A DNA stretch of 64,000 nt from UBA2279 sp034399355 (GTDB lineage Bacteria; Actinomycetota; Coriobacteriia; Anaerosomatales; Anaerosomataceae): contig JAXMMT010000009.1 in the NCBI GenBank assembly GCA_034399355.1, positions 124,001-188,000 of the forward strand. Direction: 5' to 3'. A program made the position numbers and the translations under genes. Below are positions 51,918-60,594 of the stretch, one piece after another. Numbering within the stretch: position 1 is the first letter of the stretch; each line of letters opens with the position of its first letter. The notes below the pieces were generated by a model that saw nothing but the letters and a program-made list of their open reading frames with translations, was not told the DNA's origin and made no database searches.

Positions 51918-52865
51918 CTACGTCTCTGTATTCGAACACAGCGCGGACATCACGTTCTCGGCCTCGGCCATGATCTCTGTGAGTATCTCGGCGGCGGGCT
52001 GGATCTTGCGCACCATCGCTGCCACCTGGCCGGCCATGATGCTTCCCATCTCCAGGTCGCCCTCCTTCATCGCGAGGGCGAGCTTCCCGCTTCCGAGCTC
52101 CTCCAACCCATGGATGTCGTTCTCTTTGTCGAGGGCCTCGAGCTGCCTGGAGAGCTTGTTTTTCAGTACGCGCACGGGATGGCCGGTCGAGTAGCCGGTC
52201 ACCACGGTGTCACGGTCCCTGGCCTTGAGAATACGTTGCTTCACGTCCGGATGGATGGTGCACTCCTCGGCGCACATGAAGCGCGTACCGATCTGCACGC
52301 CCTGGGCGCCAAGTGCGAAGGCAGCAGCCAGGCCACGACCATCGGCGATGCCTCCTGCTGCGACGACAGGAATCTCGACCGCGTCAGCAAGCTGGGGCGT
52401 GAGCACCATGGTCGTGAGTTCGCCGATGTGACCGCCGGCCTCCATGCCCTCACCGATCACAGCATCGGCGCCGATGGACTCCATGCGCTTGGCGAGCGCC
52501 ACAGAGGGCACGACGGTCATGACCTTGATGCCGTGCTGCTTGAGTCCCGCCATGTACTTCGCTGGGTTCCCTGCACCAGTGGTGACCGCATACACGCCTT
52601 CCTTGAGGACCATGGCCACGAGATCGTCGATGTGGGGCGTGAGAAGCATGAGGTTGACGCCAAAGGGCTTGTCCGTGAGTGTCTTCGCGCGGCGAATCTC
52701 CTCGCGAAGGATGTCAGTGGGCATGTGGCCCGCGCCGATGATGCCAAAACCGCCACCGTTGCTCACCGCAGCGGCGAGCTCCGCTGTTGCCGTCCAGGCC
52801 ATGCCACCTTGGATGATGGGATACTCGATGCCCAGTAGCTTCGTGAGTCTGGTACGTAGGGCCAT
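51918..52865 (-). CDS. fabK: Enoyl-ACP reductase II FabK
   Basis: FabK is the FMN-dependent enoyl-ACP reductase used instead of FabI in many Gram-positives and anaerobes; it is not inhibited by triclosan. The 315 residues start LLGIEYPIIQGGMAW, with EGMEAGGHIG, AAGGIADGRG and GVQIGTRF motifs and the family's C-terminal GSIMAGQVAA. No fabI is seen. ATG at 52865, four bases after fabH. Confidence 0.95.
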   Translation of the reverse strand: MALRTRLTKLLGIEYPIIQGGMAWTATAELAAAVSNGGGFGIIGAGHMPTDILREEIRRAKTLTDKPFGVNLMLLTPHIDDLVAMVLKEGVYAVTTGAGNPAKYMAGLKQHGIKVMTVVPSVALAKRMESIGADAVIGEGMEAGGHIGELTTMVLTPQLADAVEIPVVAAGGIADGRGLAAAFALGAQGVQIGTRFMCAEECTIHPDVKQRILKARDRDTVVTGYSTGHPVRVLKNKLSRQLEALDKENDIHGLEELGSGKLALAMKEGDLEMGSIMAGQVAAMVRKIQPAAEILTEIMAEAENVMSALCSNTET

Positions 52866-52869
52866 CTAC

Positions 52870-53856
52870 TTAAGCCTCCTTGGTCCAACGCACGATGGCG
52901 GCTCCCCAGGTGAGCCCCGCACCGAAACCGACGAGGGCGAGAAGGTCTCCCGGCTGCAAGTTGCCGCTAGTATACAGGTCGTTCACGGCGAGCGGAATCG
53001 AGGCTGCAGACGTGTTGCCGGTAAGCGCGATGTTGGACACGACGCGCTCGTGCGGCAGCCCGAGACGGTCGGCCACCGTGTCGAGGATGCGCTGATTGGC
53101 CTGGTGCGGGACGAGCCACTTCACATCATCAATGGTCAGACCCGACTGCGCGAGGGCGGCTTCGGTCGTCTTGGGTATCACGCGTACCGCGAACTTGAAG
53201 ACCTCGTTGCCTGCCATCTGGACGTACTGCAACCCGGCCTCAACGCGTTCCATAGTGGCAGGCATTGCAGAACCACCTGCAGGTATCTTCAAGACATCAG
53301 CGCCGGTCCCGTCGGCACCCAGGTCGATGCCGAGAACACCGGGCGTGTCGGAAGCTCGAAGCACGAATGCCCCCGCGCCGTCACCGAATAGGACGCACGT
53401 CCCCCGATCGGAGAAGTCCACGTGCCGTGTTAGCGCGTCGGCGCCTACGACCAGAACCGTGCGTGCTCTCCCACTCTCGATGGCAGCCGTCGCATTCTGC
53501 AGCGCAAAGATGAAGCTCGTGCACGCGGCCATGACGTCATACGCAGGGCACGTGAGACCGAGGTTTGCCTGAGTGATGCACGCCGTTGACGGAAAGATCA
53601 TGTCCGGGCTCGACGTCCCGACGACAAGAAGGTCGATCTCGCCCGGTTCAACGCCCCCGTCGGCCATCGCGGCACGCGCGGCCTGCGTCGCAAGGTCTGA
53701 GGTAGCTTGGCCTTCCTCGGCAAGACGACGTTCCTTGATGCCCGTGCGCGTTGAGATCCACTCGTCAGAGGTCTCGACCAGCAGCTCCAGGTCTTCGTTG
53801 GTGAGTCTGCGCTCGGGAAGGTACGACCCGACGCCGATGACGACTGCATGATTCAT
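52870..53856 (-). CDS. fabH: 3-oxoacyl-ACP synthase III FabH
   Basis: FabH starts fatty-acid synthesis by condensing acetyl-CoA or a branched acyl-CoA with malonyl-ACP. The 328 residues have Cys112 in MAACTSF, His in PHQANQRI and Asn in LTGNTSAASIP. ATG at 53856; AAGGAG lies rather far (14 bases). A 66-base gap to plsX holds a short CGTGTA/TACACG hairpin over the plsX stop. An acetyl-CoA synthetase four kb upstream could feed it. Confidence 0.96.
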   Translation of the reverse strand: MNHAVVIGVGSYLPERRLTNEDLELLVETSDEWISTRTGIKERRLAEEGQATSDLATQAARAAMADGGVEPGEIDLLVVGTSSPDMIFPSTACITQANLGLTCPAYDVMAACTSFIFALQNATAAIESGRARTVLVVGADALTRHVDFSDRGTCVLFGDGAGAFVLRASDTPGVLGIDLGADGTGADVLKIPAGGSAMPATMERVEAGLQYVQMAGNEVFKFAVRVIPKTTEAALAQSGLTIDDVKWLVPHQANQRILDTVADRLGLPHERVVSNIALTGNTSAASIPLAVNDLYTSGNLQPGDLLALVGFGAGLTWGAAIVRWTKEA

Positions 53857-53922
53857 GACGGGGGCGTGGACTCCTTGTTCTCAGCGCTGTCTGGCGCCTG
53901 TCGGGACGAATGTCCGTGTAGT

Positions 53923-54963
53923 TTACACGTTCGTCCGAGCACGGGGAAGCGCGTTCGATTCGGGCGAGAGTTCAGCGATGGAGCGCTCGATGACCGAGGG
54001 GAGCTGTGCACGAGCCGCGCGCGCGCTGACGAGTATGCCGTTGCAAATCGCGCGGGTACCGGAGCTGCCATGCCCGATGATGCACACGCCTTTCACACCC
54101 AGCAGCGGAGCGCCGCCATATGTGTCGGGGTCGATCCGGTCCTTCAGCTTCTGGAGAGATGGCTTGAGCACGGCGGCGGCGAGCGAGTTGATGCTTGTCT
54201 CGGTCATGGCTGCTTTGATCTGACCGAGCAGCGTCTTTGAGAACCCCTCAAGAAGCTTGAGAACTACGTTGCCGGTGAAGCCGTCGGTCACCACAACGTC
54301 GACGGTGCCTGCGGGTATGTCCCTGCCTTCGACGTTGCCAGTGAAGCCCGGTACGCTCTCCGCCATGAGGGCGTGGGCCTCTTGCGCCAGCATGGAGCCC
54401 TTCGTGGGTTCTTCGCCGATGTTCAGCAGGCCAACGGTGGGTTCGGGACGGCCGAGCAGCACCTGAGCGTATGCCCGGCCCATCAGCGCGAACTGCACGA
54501 GGTCCTCGGGCTTGACGTCAGCGTTCGCACCGATGTCGAGCAGGACGCACGGTCGGTCGGATGCGGGAATCACCGTCGCGATAGCCGGTCGGGAAACGCC
54601 GTGCAGACGACCCATGACCAGCGTCGCAGCAGCCATGCACGCACCGGTACTGCCCGCCGAGAAGAACGCCTCGGCCTTCCCTTCCTTGACCAGTCGACAA
54701 CCCACCACGATCGAAGAGTCTTTCTTGGACCGAACGGCGCTGGCAGGATGTTCACCCATTTCTATGACTTCGGTTGTGGTGACGGCGTCTACCCGTTCGT
54801 TCACTGACGCGAACGCGGTGACGACATCCTCCGGACCGGTGAGAAGTATCTGCAGCTTCGGGTCGGCGGCGAGCGCCTCGGCCACGCCCTGAAGCACCAC
54901 GCCGGGCGCGTTATCACCGCCCAGTGCATCAACGACGACAGTCACGCGTTCGGCTGCGCTCAT
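53923..54963 (-). CDS. plsX: Phosphate acyltransferase PlsX
   Basis: PlsX turns acyl-ACP into acyl-phosphate for PlsY in phospholipid synthesis. The 346 residues show VVDALGGDNAP near the N-terminus, the SAGSTGACMA loop and the VVTDGFTGNVVLK motif. ATG at 54963. plsX-fabH adjacency is standard; its usual upstream neighbour rpmF is displaced by two genes here. Confidence 0.97.
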   Translation of the reverse strand: MSAAERVTVVVDALGGDNAPGVVLQGVAEALAADPKLQILLTGPEDVVTAFASVNERVDAVTTTEVIEMGEHPASAVRSKKDSSIVVGCRLVKEGKAEAFFSAGSTGACMAAATLVMGRLHGVSRPAIATVIPASDRPCVLLDIGANADVKPEDLVQFALMGRAYAQVLLGRPEPTVGLLNIGEEPTKGSMLAQEAHALMAESVPGFTGNVEGRDIPAGTVDVVVTDGFTGNVVLKLLEGFSKTLLGQIKAAMTETSINSLAAAVLKPSLQKLKDRIDPDTYGGAPLLGVKGVCIIGHGSSGTRAICNGILVSARAARAQLPSVIERSIAELSPESNALPRARTNV

Positions 54964-54989
54964 GCGTACTCCTCGTTGAGGTGCTGGTG

Positions 54990-56054
54990 TCAGATGCCGA
55001 ATGCAGCCAGTAATGCGTCCATGTCGACAGCATCCTTCAACATGTCGCGTATTCTAGCAGCCTTCGTGACGTCATGGAGCCGCACGTGGCCCATGAGCGC
55101 CCCCATCTTCTCGACCGCCGTGAGCGTGTCCGTGTCCACCATGATCATTGGCACACCAAGCTCTTCAGCCCGTGCCAGTACGAGCAAACCGGGTGGTAGG
55201 CCGCCGGTGAGAATAAGCGCATGCGTGTTGGTCTCGAGAGCTGCGAGCTGGACATCAGCGCGGTCACCGCCGGTAATGACGGCCTTGCGATCCTTGCGCC
55301 TGAAGAAGCGAAGCGCCTTGTCCTGGCCCATCGCGCCGACCATGAACGCTTCGACGGTCTCATCGAGGCGTTCTTCCGCACACAGCACGGTGCCACTCAG
55401 CGCCTCGACGATCTCGGCGACGGTGACCGATGACAGCGCTGCGTCGTGGGGCAGAATGCCGAACACCTTGACACCGGAAGCCTCCAGGAACGGCGACACA
55501 CGGCGTACGACGAAGTCATACTGCGATTCGTGGACCCAATTCAGCAGCACGCCGCCGAGGTGATCTCCGAGGAGTTCTGCGACGGTCAGGACATCATCCG
55601 GCAGATCCATGCCATTCGGACGATCGATGAGGAGTGCGCGTGCGTCGAGCAGCGCTGCCACGCTCTCCACCGAGAGCCCGATGCTTCTAGCCTGGTACAG
55701 GTCACTATGACCTTCGATGACCATCACATCGCGACCCTCGGCGCACGATGCGTATGCCGAGACGAGCCGGTCCGCGAGGCCGTCGATCTCATGGGCGAGT
55801 ACGCGCTCAACGAATGCCTGCGTACGGACGATCGGGCAGATGTCGGCGAGCGGAACGGGCTCGCGCAGGCAGTAACGGTTCACGTACAGGGCGTCTTGGT
55901 CGGTCGTGACACCCTCGGCCATCACCGGCATTGTGCCGATCGGCTTGAAATAGCCGACATTATGGCCACGCTCTTGCAGCTCATGGATGAGCGCAAGAGC
56001 TATGCCGCTCTTGCCCGAATAAGGAGCCGTTGATGTCACGAGAATCGCGCGCAT
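54990..56054 (-). CDS. DRTGG-domain protein with BioD-like P-loop domain (Pta N-terminal-like)
   Basis: The 354 residues resemble the N-terminal regulatory half of long phosphotransacetylases: a dethiobiotin-synthetase-like NTPase with STAPYSGKSG (8-17), and a DRTGG domain (about 215-320, with VITGGDRADVQLAAL). The catalytic phosphotransacetylase domain is absent. ATG at 56054 is chosen because GGAGG lies six bases upstream; the ATG at 56060 overlapping the acetyl-CoA synthetase stop has no room for a ribosome site. Coupled to an acetyl-CoA synthetase, it may regulate or sense acetyl-CoA metabolism. The role is inferred from context. Confidence 0.85.
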   Translation of the reverse strand: MRAILVTSTAPYSGKSGIALALIHELQERGHNVGYFKPIGTMPVMAEGVTTDQDALYVNRYCLREPVPLADICPIVRTQAFVERVLAHEIDGLADRLVSAYASCAEGRDVMVIEGHSDLYQARSIGLSVESVAALLDARALLIDRPNGMDLPDDVLTVAELLGDHLGGVLLNWVHESQYDFVVRRVSPFLEASGVKVFGILPHDAALSSVTVAEIVEALSGTVLCAEERLDETVEAFMVGAMGQDKALRFFRRKDRKAVITGGDRADVQLAALETNTHALILTGGLPPGLLVLARAEELGVPMIMVDTDTLTAVEKMGALMGHVRLHDVTKAARIRDMLKDAVDMDALLAAFGI

Positions 56055-56056
56055 GG

Positions 56057-58150
56057 TCATCCTCCGATCCCGATGCGAATATCTGCTGCGACACTGCCGT
56101 CGCCCTTGTCGTGCACGATGAGCGGGTTGACGTCCAATTCTGTGATCTCCTCGAAGTCAGTGACGAGAGTGGATATCCGCGTGATCACATCCACGACTGC
56201 GTCGAGGTCGGCGGGGCGCTGTCCTCTGGCGCCACGCAGCAGACCGAAACCACGGATCTCGGTAAGCATCCTATGTGCCTCTTCAGCGGTGACCGGACAC
56301 AGACGGAACGTGACGTCTTTGAGGACTTCGACGTAGATGCCACCGAGACCGAACATGAGCAGTGGGCCGAACTGAGGGTCTCGGTTCACACCGATGATCA
56401 CCTCGCGTCCTGCGGGTACTTGCTGCTGCATCGTGACGCCCCAGATGCGGGCATCGGCCATGTAGGTTCGGGCGCGTGCGATCACCTCCTCATAGGCGAC
56501 CACGAGTGTAGCCTCATCTTGGATGCCTACCCGGATGCCGCCGATGTCTGACTTGTGCAGTATGTCCGGGCTTGCGATCTTCATGACCAGCGGGTACCCG
56601 ATCTCGGTCGCTATACGCTTTGCATCGGACAAGTCATGCGCGAGTTCGCCACGGGGAACGGGAACCCCGTATGCCTCGGCAATACGCGAAGCGGACTGCT
56701 CGGTGATGAACGTTCGACCGGCGGCCTTGGCGTGTGCGATCGCCTCCCCCACCAGCGTGCGATCAGCTTCAAGGGGAACGGGCGTGGAAGGTGGCGATTC
56801 CAGCCTGCGTCGGTAGGTCTGCATCGCAGCAATCGTCGCGACGGCCCGCTCCGGGAACGGGTAGTGTGGGACGCTGCCGTCGCGGAGAACCGCGACTCCT
56901 TCGGCGACCGCCGCGTCGCCCATGAAGCATGCGACGGTGGTCACACCCGACTCTCGGGCTATGCGGACGACCGCCTCGGCTGTTCCCTTCGGATCCGTCG
57001 TCGCCTGAGGCGTGAGGACGACGAGCACCGCTCGCACATTCGGATCCTGCACGAGGATGGCGAGTGCGTCCTCGTAGCGCGACGCCGTCGCGTCGCCCAG
57101 AAGGTCCACGGGGTTGTAGAGAGCGGCCGCTTCCGGGAGGACTGCGTGCAGGCAGTTGATGGTGTCTGTCTCCAGTGAGGCAAGTGACACCCCAGAGCGC
57201 TCACAGGCGTCGGTGGCGAGGATCGCCGGTCCGCCCGCGTTCGTCAGGATGATCAGTCCAGGGCCAGCGGGAAGTGGCTGTCGCGAGAAGGCCACAGAGA
57301 TGTCGAACAACTCTTCGACGGTATGCGCCCGGATGGCGCCGGCTTTTAGGAACGCCGCGTCGTACGCACGCTCGGAGCCAGAAAGGCTACCGGTATGAGA
57401 TGAGACGGCGCGGGCTCCCGCATCAGAAACACCGGACTTGAGCGCCACGAAAGGCTTGCGCCGAACGAGGTCAGTCACTGCTTCGACGAACGCGCGACCG
57501 TCTCCCACCGCTTCAAGGTAGGCGGCAACCACCTTCGTGTGCGGATCTTGGGCCCACGCCCTCACGAGATCGACTTCGGAGACATCAGCCTTGTTCCCCA
57601 GCGAGACGAAATCGGCGAGGCCGATTCCCTCGCCAGCTGCCCAGTCAAGGACCGCCGTCCCAAGCGCACCGGACTGCGACATGAAGGATATCGAGCCTGG
57701 GCGAGGCGTCGTTACGGCGAACGAGGCGTTCAGCGCGGAGTGCGCAGCGATGAGCCCCAGACAGTTCGGCCCAAGGAGACGTATGCCATAGGAGCGTGCC
57801 GTTTCCACCAGAGCGCTTTCAAGCGCCGCACCAGCCAGGCCGGTCTCTTTGAAGCCGGCGCTGATGACGATCACCGCGCGAATACCCTTCTCACCGCACT
57901 CTGCCACGACTCCTTGGGTAAACCGCGCGGGAACGACGATGACCGCAAGGTCGACGTTTCCGTCGATCGCGGTCACGGAAGGATAGCAGTGGACGCCATG
58001 GATCTCATCGGCGCTCGGGTTGACCGGGTAGACGTCGCCGGTGAAACCGCCTGTGCGGAGGTTGTCGAAGACGATGTGTCCGACCTTGTCCTCTTCACGG
58101 GACACGCCGACCACGGCGACTGAGCGAGGAGAGAAGAACTCCTCGAGCAC
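56057..58150 (-). CDS. Acetate-CoA ligase (ADP-forming), fused alpha and beta subunits
   Basis: This enzyme interconverts acetyl-CoA plus ADP plus phosphate with acetate plus ATP, giving substrate-level ATP in fermenters. The 697 residues have the CoA-binding domain (SPRSVAVVGVSRE), two succinyl-CoA-ligase-like domains with MSQSGA and the phospho-histidine His252 in SSHTGSLSG, and an ATP-grasp beta part (about 475-697). The order is the fused type seen in bacteria and some archaea. GTG at 58150 has GGGAGG eight bases upstream. The substrate could be another acyl-CoA. Confidence 0.92.
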   Translation of the reverse strand: MLEEFFSPRSVAVVGVSREEDKVGHIVFDNLRTGGFTGDVYPVNPSADEIHGVHCYPSVTAIDGNVDLAVIVVPARFTQGVVAECGEKGIRAVIVISAGFKETGLAGAALESALVETARSYGIRLLGPNCLGLIAAHSALNASFAVTTPRPGSISFMSQSGALGTAVLDWAAGEGIGLADFVSLGNKADVSEVDLVRAWAQDPHTKVVAAYLEAVGDGRAFVEAVTDLVRRKPFVALKSGVSDAGARAVSSHTGSLSGSERAYDAAFLKAGAIRAHTVEELFDISVAFSRQPLPAGPGLIILTNAGGPAILATDACERSGVSLASLETDTINCLHAVLPEAAALYNPVDLLGDATASRYEDALAILVQDPNVRAVLVVLTPQATTDPKGTAEAVVRIARESGVTTVACFMGDAAVAEGVAVLRDGSVPHYPFPERAVATIAAMQTYRRRLESPPSTPVPLEADRTLVGEAIAHAKAAGRTFITEQSASRIAEAYGVPVPRGELAHDLSDAKRIATEIGYPLVMKIASPDILHKSDIGGIRVGIQDEATLVVAYEEVIARARTYMADARIWGVTMQQQVPAGREVIIGVNRDPQFGPLLMFGLGGIYVEVLKDVTFRLCPVTAEEAHRMLTEIRGFGLLRGARGQRPADLDAVVDVITRISTLVTDFEEITELDVNPLIVHDKGDGSVAADIRIGIGG

Positions 58151-58175
58151 GTGCTAACCTCCCCCGACACGAGAA

Positions 58176-58200
58176 CGGCGTCCTCCCGAGGGGAACGCCG
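58176..58200 (-). terminator. GC hairpin after rpmF
   Basis: CGGCGT pairs with ACGCCG, extended by two more pairs, eight bases after the rpmF stop; TTCTCGTG follows. It is a moderate terminator that may separate high rpmF expression from the acetyl-CoA synthetase. Confidence 0.5.
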
Positions 58201-58207
58201 CTGACGG

Positions 58208-58384
58208 TTACTCCGTCTCGACGATCTCCTTGCCGTCATAGTACCCACAGCTCGGGCACACACGATGCGGCAGCTTGGCCTCATGGCATTGCGGGCAGAC
58301 CGAGCGCGCAGGCGCAGTAAGGTTGTGCGTCGCGCGACGGGAGTCCCGGACTGCGCGAGAGGTCTTCCTCTTAGGGACAGCCAT
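58208..58384 (-). CDS. rpmF: 50S ribosomal protein L32
   Basis: L32 is a small protein of the peptidyl-transferase surroundings. The 58 residues begin MAVPKRKTSRAVRDSRRA and have a zinc-binding CPQC...CPSC pair, the zinc-containing form of L32. ATG at 58384. It follows the DUF177 gene, as in most bacteria, after a 132-base gap with a promoter. Confidence 0.97.
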   Translation of the reverse strand: MAVPKRKTSRAVRDSRRATHNLTAPARSVCPQCHEAKLPHRVCPSCGYYDGKEIVETE

Positions 58385-58473
58385 GTTCTACGTGCTCCTT
58401 CCACGAGGTGATGCCAATCGGCTGACACCCGGTGCTGGTACGTCCGTCCGACTGGCAGCCGGCGCAAGGCGAC

Positions 58474-58504
58474 ATTCTAACACAGCATGACGTGAAGGAG
58501 GCAA
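58474..58504 (-). promoter_or_regulatory. Probable rpmF promoter
   Basis: TG-T-TAGAAT (TAGAAT at 58474-58479) is an extended -10 on the minus strand; TTGCCT (58499-58504) lies 19 bases upstream, a loose -35 spacing. Transcription would start near 58467, about 80 bases before rpmF. Confidence 0.6.
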
Positions 58505-58516
58505 GCTGATGCGTAG

Positions 58517-59050
58517 CTACTCCCCGTCCTCAGTATGGAACAGGTCGCCCAGGGCGGCGAATGGCGAGCCGTCAGCTTCTTCTAAACAGTCACAGGGGTC
58601 AACGTTGCGGTCAGCACCACATGTGGGACAGATGCCGGCGCACTCCGGATCATGAAGCGGTGCAAAGGGCAGGTCGACGGTCATGGCTGCGAGCAGGGCC
58701 GGCATGAGGTCTATCGCGTGATCGTGGATGAACTCGTACTCCTGCTCCTCGGGCAACTGCTTGGCGTGCGATGGTGTGACATAGAAACCCTCCACATCTC
58801 CAACGCTCTGCAGTACGAAATCACCAAGGCATCGGCAGCACGTTGCCGTGAGGTCGACAGTGATCGTCCCCTGGGCGACAACGCCTGCGCCAGTGTTCGT
58901 GAGTGAGATGTGGACGTGCGCTGGCGAGACAGGCGAAAAGGTCTCAGTCCCGACAGTGAAAGGCTCCAGAGACATCTCCACATCGAGCATGATCTGGTCG
59001 CCCAGCTCGTTGAGGATCGTGCCCAGTTCGACCCGGTACAAGGGCTCCAT
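58517..59050 (-). CDS. yceD: YceD/DUF177 family protein (23S rRNA accumulation)
   Basis: YceD is required for normal 23S rRNA levels and is linked to rpmF nearly everywhere. The 177 residues show the RCLGDF motif after the central beta region and the acidic LDLMPALL-type segment. The C-terminal part is rich in Cys (CAGICPTCG then CDC), likely a zinc site. ATG at 59050. The coiled-coil gene upstream ends five bases before it. Confidence 0.92.
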   Translation of the reverse strand: MEPLYRVELGTILNELGDQIMLDVEMSLEPFTVGTETFSPVSPAHVHISLTNTGAGVVAQGTITVDLTATCCRCLGDFVLQSVGDVEGFYVTPSHAKQLPEEQEYEFIHDHAIDLMPALLAAMTVDLPFAPLHDPECAGICPTCGADRNVDPCDCLEEADGSPFAALGDLFHTEDGE

Positions 59051-59055
59051 GTGCG

Positions 59056-59514
59056 TCAGCTGTGCTGCCCGACCTTGCCCTGTAGGCGATCACGACCACG
59101 CTGGACCGCGGTGAGCAGCTTGCCGAGATTCACTTCGAGATTGGCGAGCATCTCATCAGCATAGTCCTCTGCACCGAGGCGGATCTCGCGCTCGCGAGTC
59201 CGTGCGGTGTCGAGAATCTCAGCCGCCTGCTGCTCGGCAAGTCTCGCGATTTCCTGGTCGCTTGCAAGCAACTGGGCGCGGTCACGTGACTCCTCAAGGA
59301 TGCGGTTGGCCTCCTTCTCGGCCTCCTCCAGCATCTCCTGGCGCTCCTTGACAATCCAGCGCGCCTGCTTCAGTTCGTCGGGGAACTGGGCGCGAATCTC
59401 GTCGATAATCTCGTAGATCTTCTCAGGATCGACGATCTTATTGGACGAGAACGGCACGTTGCGGCCGGTATCGACGAGTTCCTCGATCCGGTCGATGAGC
59501 GCCATGATGTCCAT
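59056..59514 (-). CDS. Coiled-coil protein, ATP-synthase-b/DivIVA-like
   Basis: The 152 residues are almost all charged helix: after a short N-terminal segment (MALIDRIEELVDTGRN, KIVDPEKIYEIIDEIR) runs a long Glu/Ala/Arg-rich coiled coil (about 45-140). It resembles the soluble part of ATP synthase b and DivIVA/SepIVA-like proteins found next to coaD in actinobacteria. There is no membrane segment. ATG at 59514 has GGGAGG before it. A role in polar growth or division is possible by analogy; the family is not certain. Confidence 0.75.
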   Translation of the reverse strand: MDIMALIDRIEELVDTGRNVPFSSNKIVDPEKIYEIIDEIRAQFPDELKQARWIVKERQEMLEEAEKEANRILEESRDRAQLLASDQEIARLAEQQAAEILDTARTREREIRLGAEDYADEMLANLEVNLGKLLTAVQRGRDRLQGKVGQHS

Positions 59515-59524
59515 ACGTACCTCC

Positions 59525-60016
59525 CTACTGGGACTGGTTCAACCGTGCGGCCAAAGCCTCACATACTGCGTCTGGCACGAGACCTCGTACCGAACCGCCG
59601 TGTCGCGCTATCTCTTTCACGGCCGATGAGCTCAAGTACGCGTACTCCGGGATGGACATGATGAACATCGTCTCGGTGCTCTCGTCCAGCCGGTAGTTCA
59701 ACTGCGCCATCTGGAACTCCCGTTCGAAGTCCGTTACGGCACGCAAGCCCTTGATGATGACATGCGCATCGTTCATCTGAGCGAATTCTACTAGAAGAGT
59801 ATCAAAAGGACGCACAACGACGTTAGTCAAATGCGCGACTGCATCTCGAATGAACCCCACTCGCTCATCTATCGTGAAGAGTGGGCCACCGCCCTTGTCT
59901 GGACTGAGAGCTGCTGCGACGACGACTTCATCGAACAGCGAGGCCGCACGCTCGATGATGTCGAGGTGCCCCGAGGTGACGGGATCGAAAGACCCCGGAC
60001 ACAGTGCACGTCTCAC
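59525..60016 (-). CDS. coaD: Phosphopantetheine adenylyltransferase CoaD
   Basis: CoaD adenylylates phosphopantetheine, the penultimate coenzyme A step. The 163 residues have the nucleotidyltransferase motif CPGSFDPVTSGHLD near the N-terminus and the C-terminal YLSSSAVKEIA. GTG at 60016 overlaps the rsmD stop (GTGA) with AAGGAG eight bases upstream. rsmD-coaD adjacency is nearly universal. Confidence 0.97.
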   Translation of the reverse strand: MRRALCPGSFDPVTSGHLDIIERAASLFDEVVVAAALSPDKGGGPLFTIDERVGFIRDAVAHLTNVVVRPFDTLLVEFAQMNDAHVIIKGLRAVTDFEREFQMAQLNYRLDESTETMFIMSIPEYAYLSSSAVKEIARHGGSVRGLVPDAVCEALAARLNQSQ

Positions 60017-60594
60017 CAGATATGCTCCTTCTCGGCATGCCATAGTCCGTATGACACGGTCGTCTCCCCGTACACCCGCTGTGCGACATTCTCAAAACCG
60101 TGAGGCCACTGAGCCTCAACCCCCGTGCGGTGTTCGTACACCACCACCGCACCCGCGTCCAAACAGTTCGCGCATGCAAGGTCTTCCAGTAACTCCCTGA
60201 CGCGGGCCGGTTCGATTCTATAGGGCGGGTCGAGAAAGAGCAACGGGAATGGGGCGCCCGCGGGGGGCGTTCCGGCCAGGTGAAATGCGTCCCTGGGGTC
60301 AACGGAGGTGATGCTACGCACTCCCAACACGTCGATGTTGCGGCCGAGTGCGTCGCGCGCTGCGCGTCTTGACTCCACGAACGTGGCGCTGGTCGCTCCG
60401 CGGCTGATGGCCTCGAGGCCCAGTGCGCCGGACCCAGCGAACAGATCCAGCACATGTGCGTGATCAAGAACGTCGAAACGGCTCACGAGCGTTGAGAAGA
60501 CGGCTTCCCGCACACGGTCTGACGTGGGTCTTGTGCTGTCCCCCTTTGGGGCGACGAGTGCCCGCCCGCGGAACCTGCCTCCCACAACTCTCAT
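60013..60594 (-). CDS. rsmD: 16S rRNA (guanine966-N2)-methyltransferase RsmD
   Basis: RsmD methylates G966 of 16S rRNA. The 193 residues show the Rossmann motif LDLFAGSGALGLEA and catalytic DPPY in LLFLDPPY, and begin MRVVGGRFRGR. ATG at 60594 overlaps the recG stop (ATGA); an upstream in-frame codon is within recG. The recG-rsmD-coaD order is conserved in Gram-positives. Confidence 0.96.
   Translation of the reverse strand: MRVVGGRFRGRALVAPKGDSTRPTSDRVREAVFSTLVSRFDVLDHAHVLDLFAGSGALGLEAISRGATSATFVESRRAARDALGRNIDVLGVRSITSVDPRDAFHLAGTPPAGAPFPLLFLDPPYRIEPARVRELLEDLACANCLDAGAVVVYEHRTGVEAQWPHGFENVAQRVYGETTVSYGLWHAEKEHIW

Noticed and set aside
53906..53934. CGTGTA/TACACG hairpin over the plsX stop codon
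   Set aside because: The stem is only 6 bp with a 3-base loop, has no T tract and lies partly in coding sequence; not a convincing terminator.
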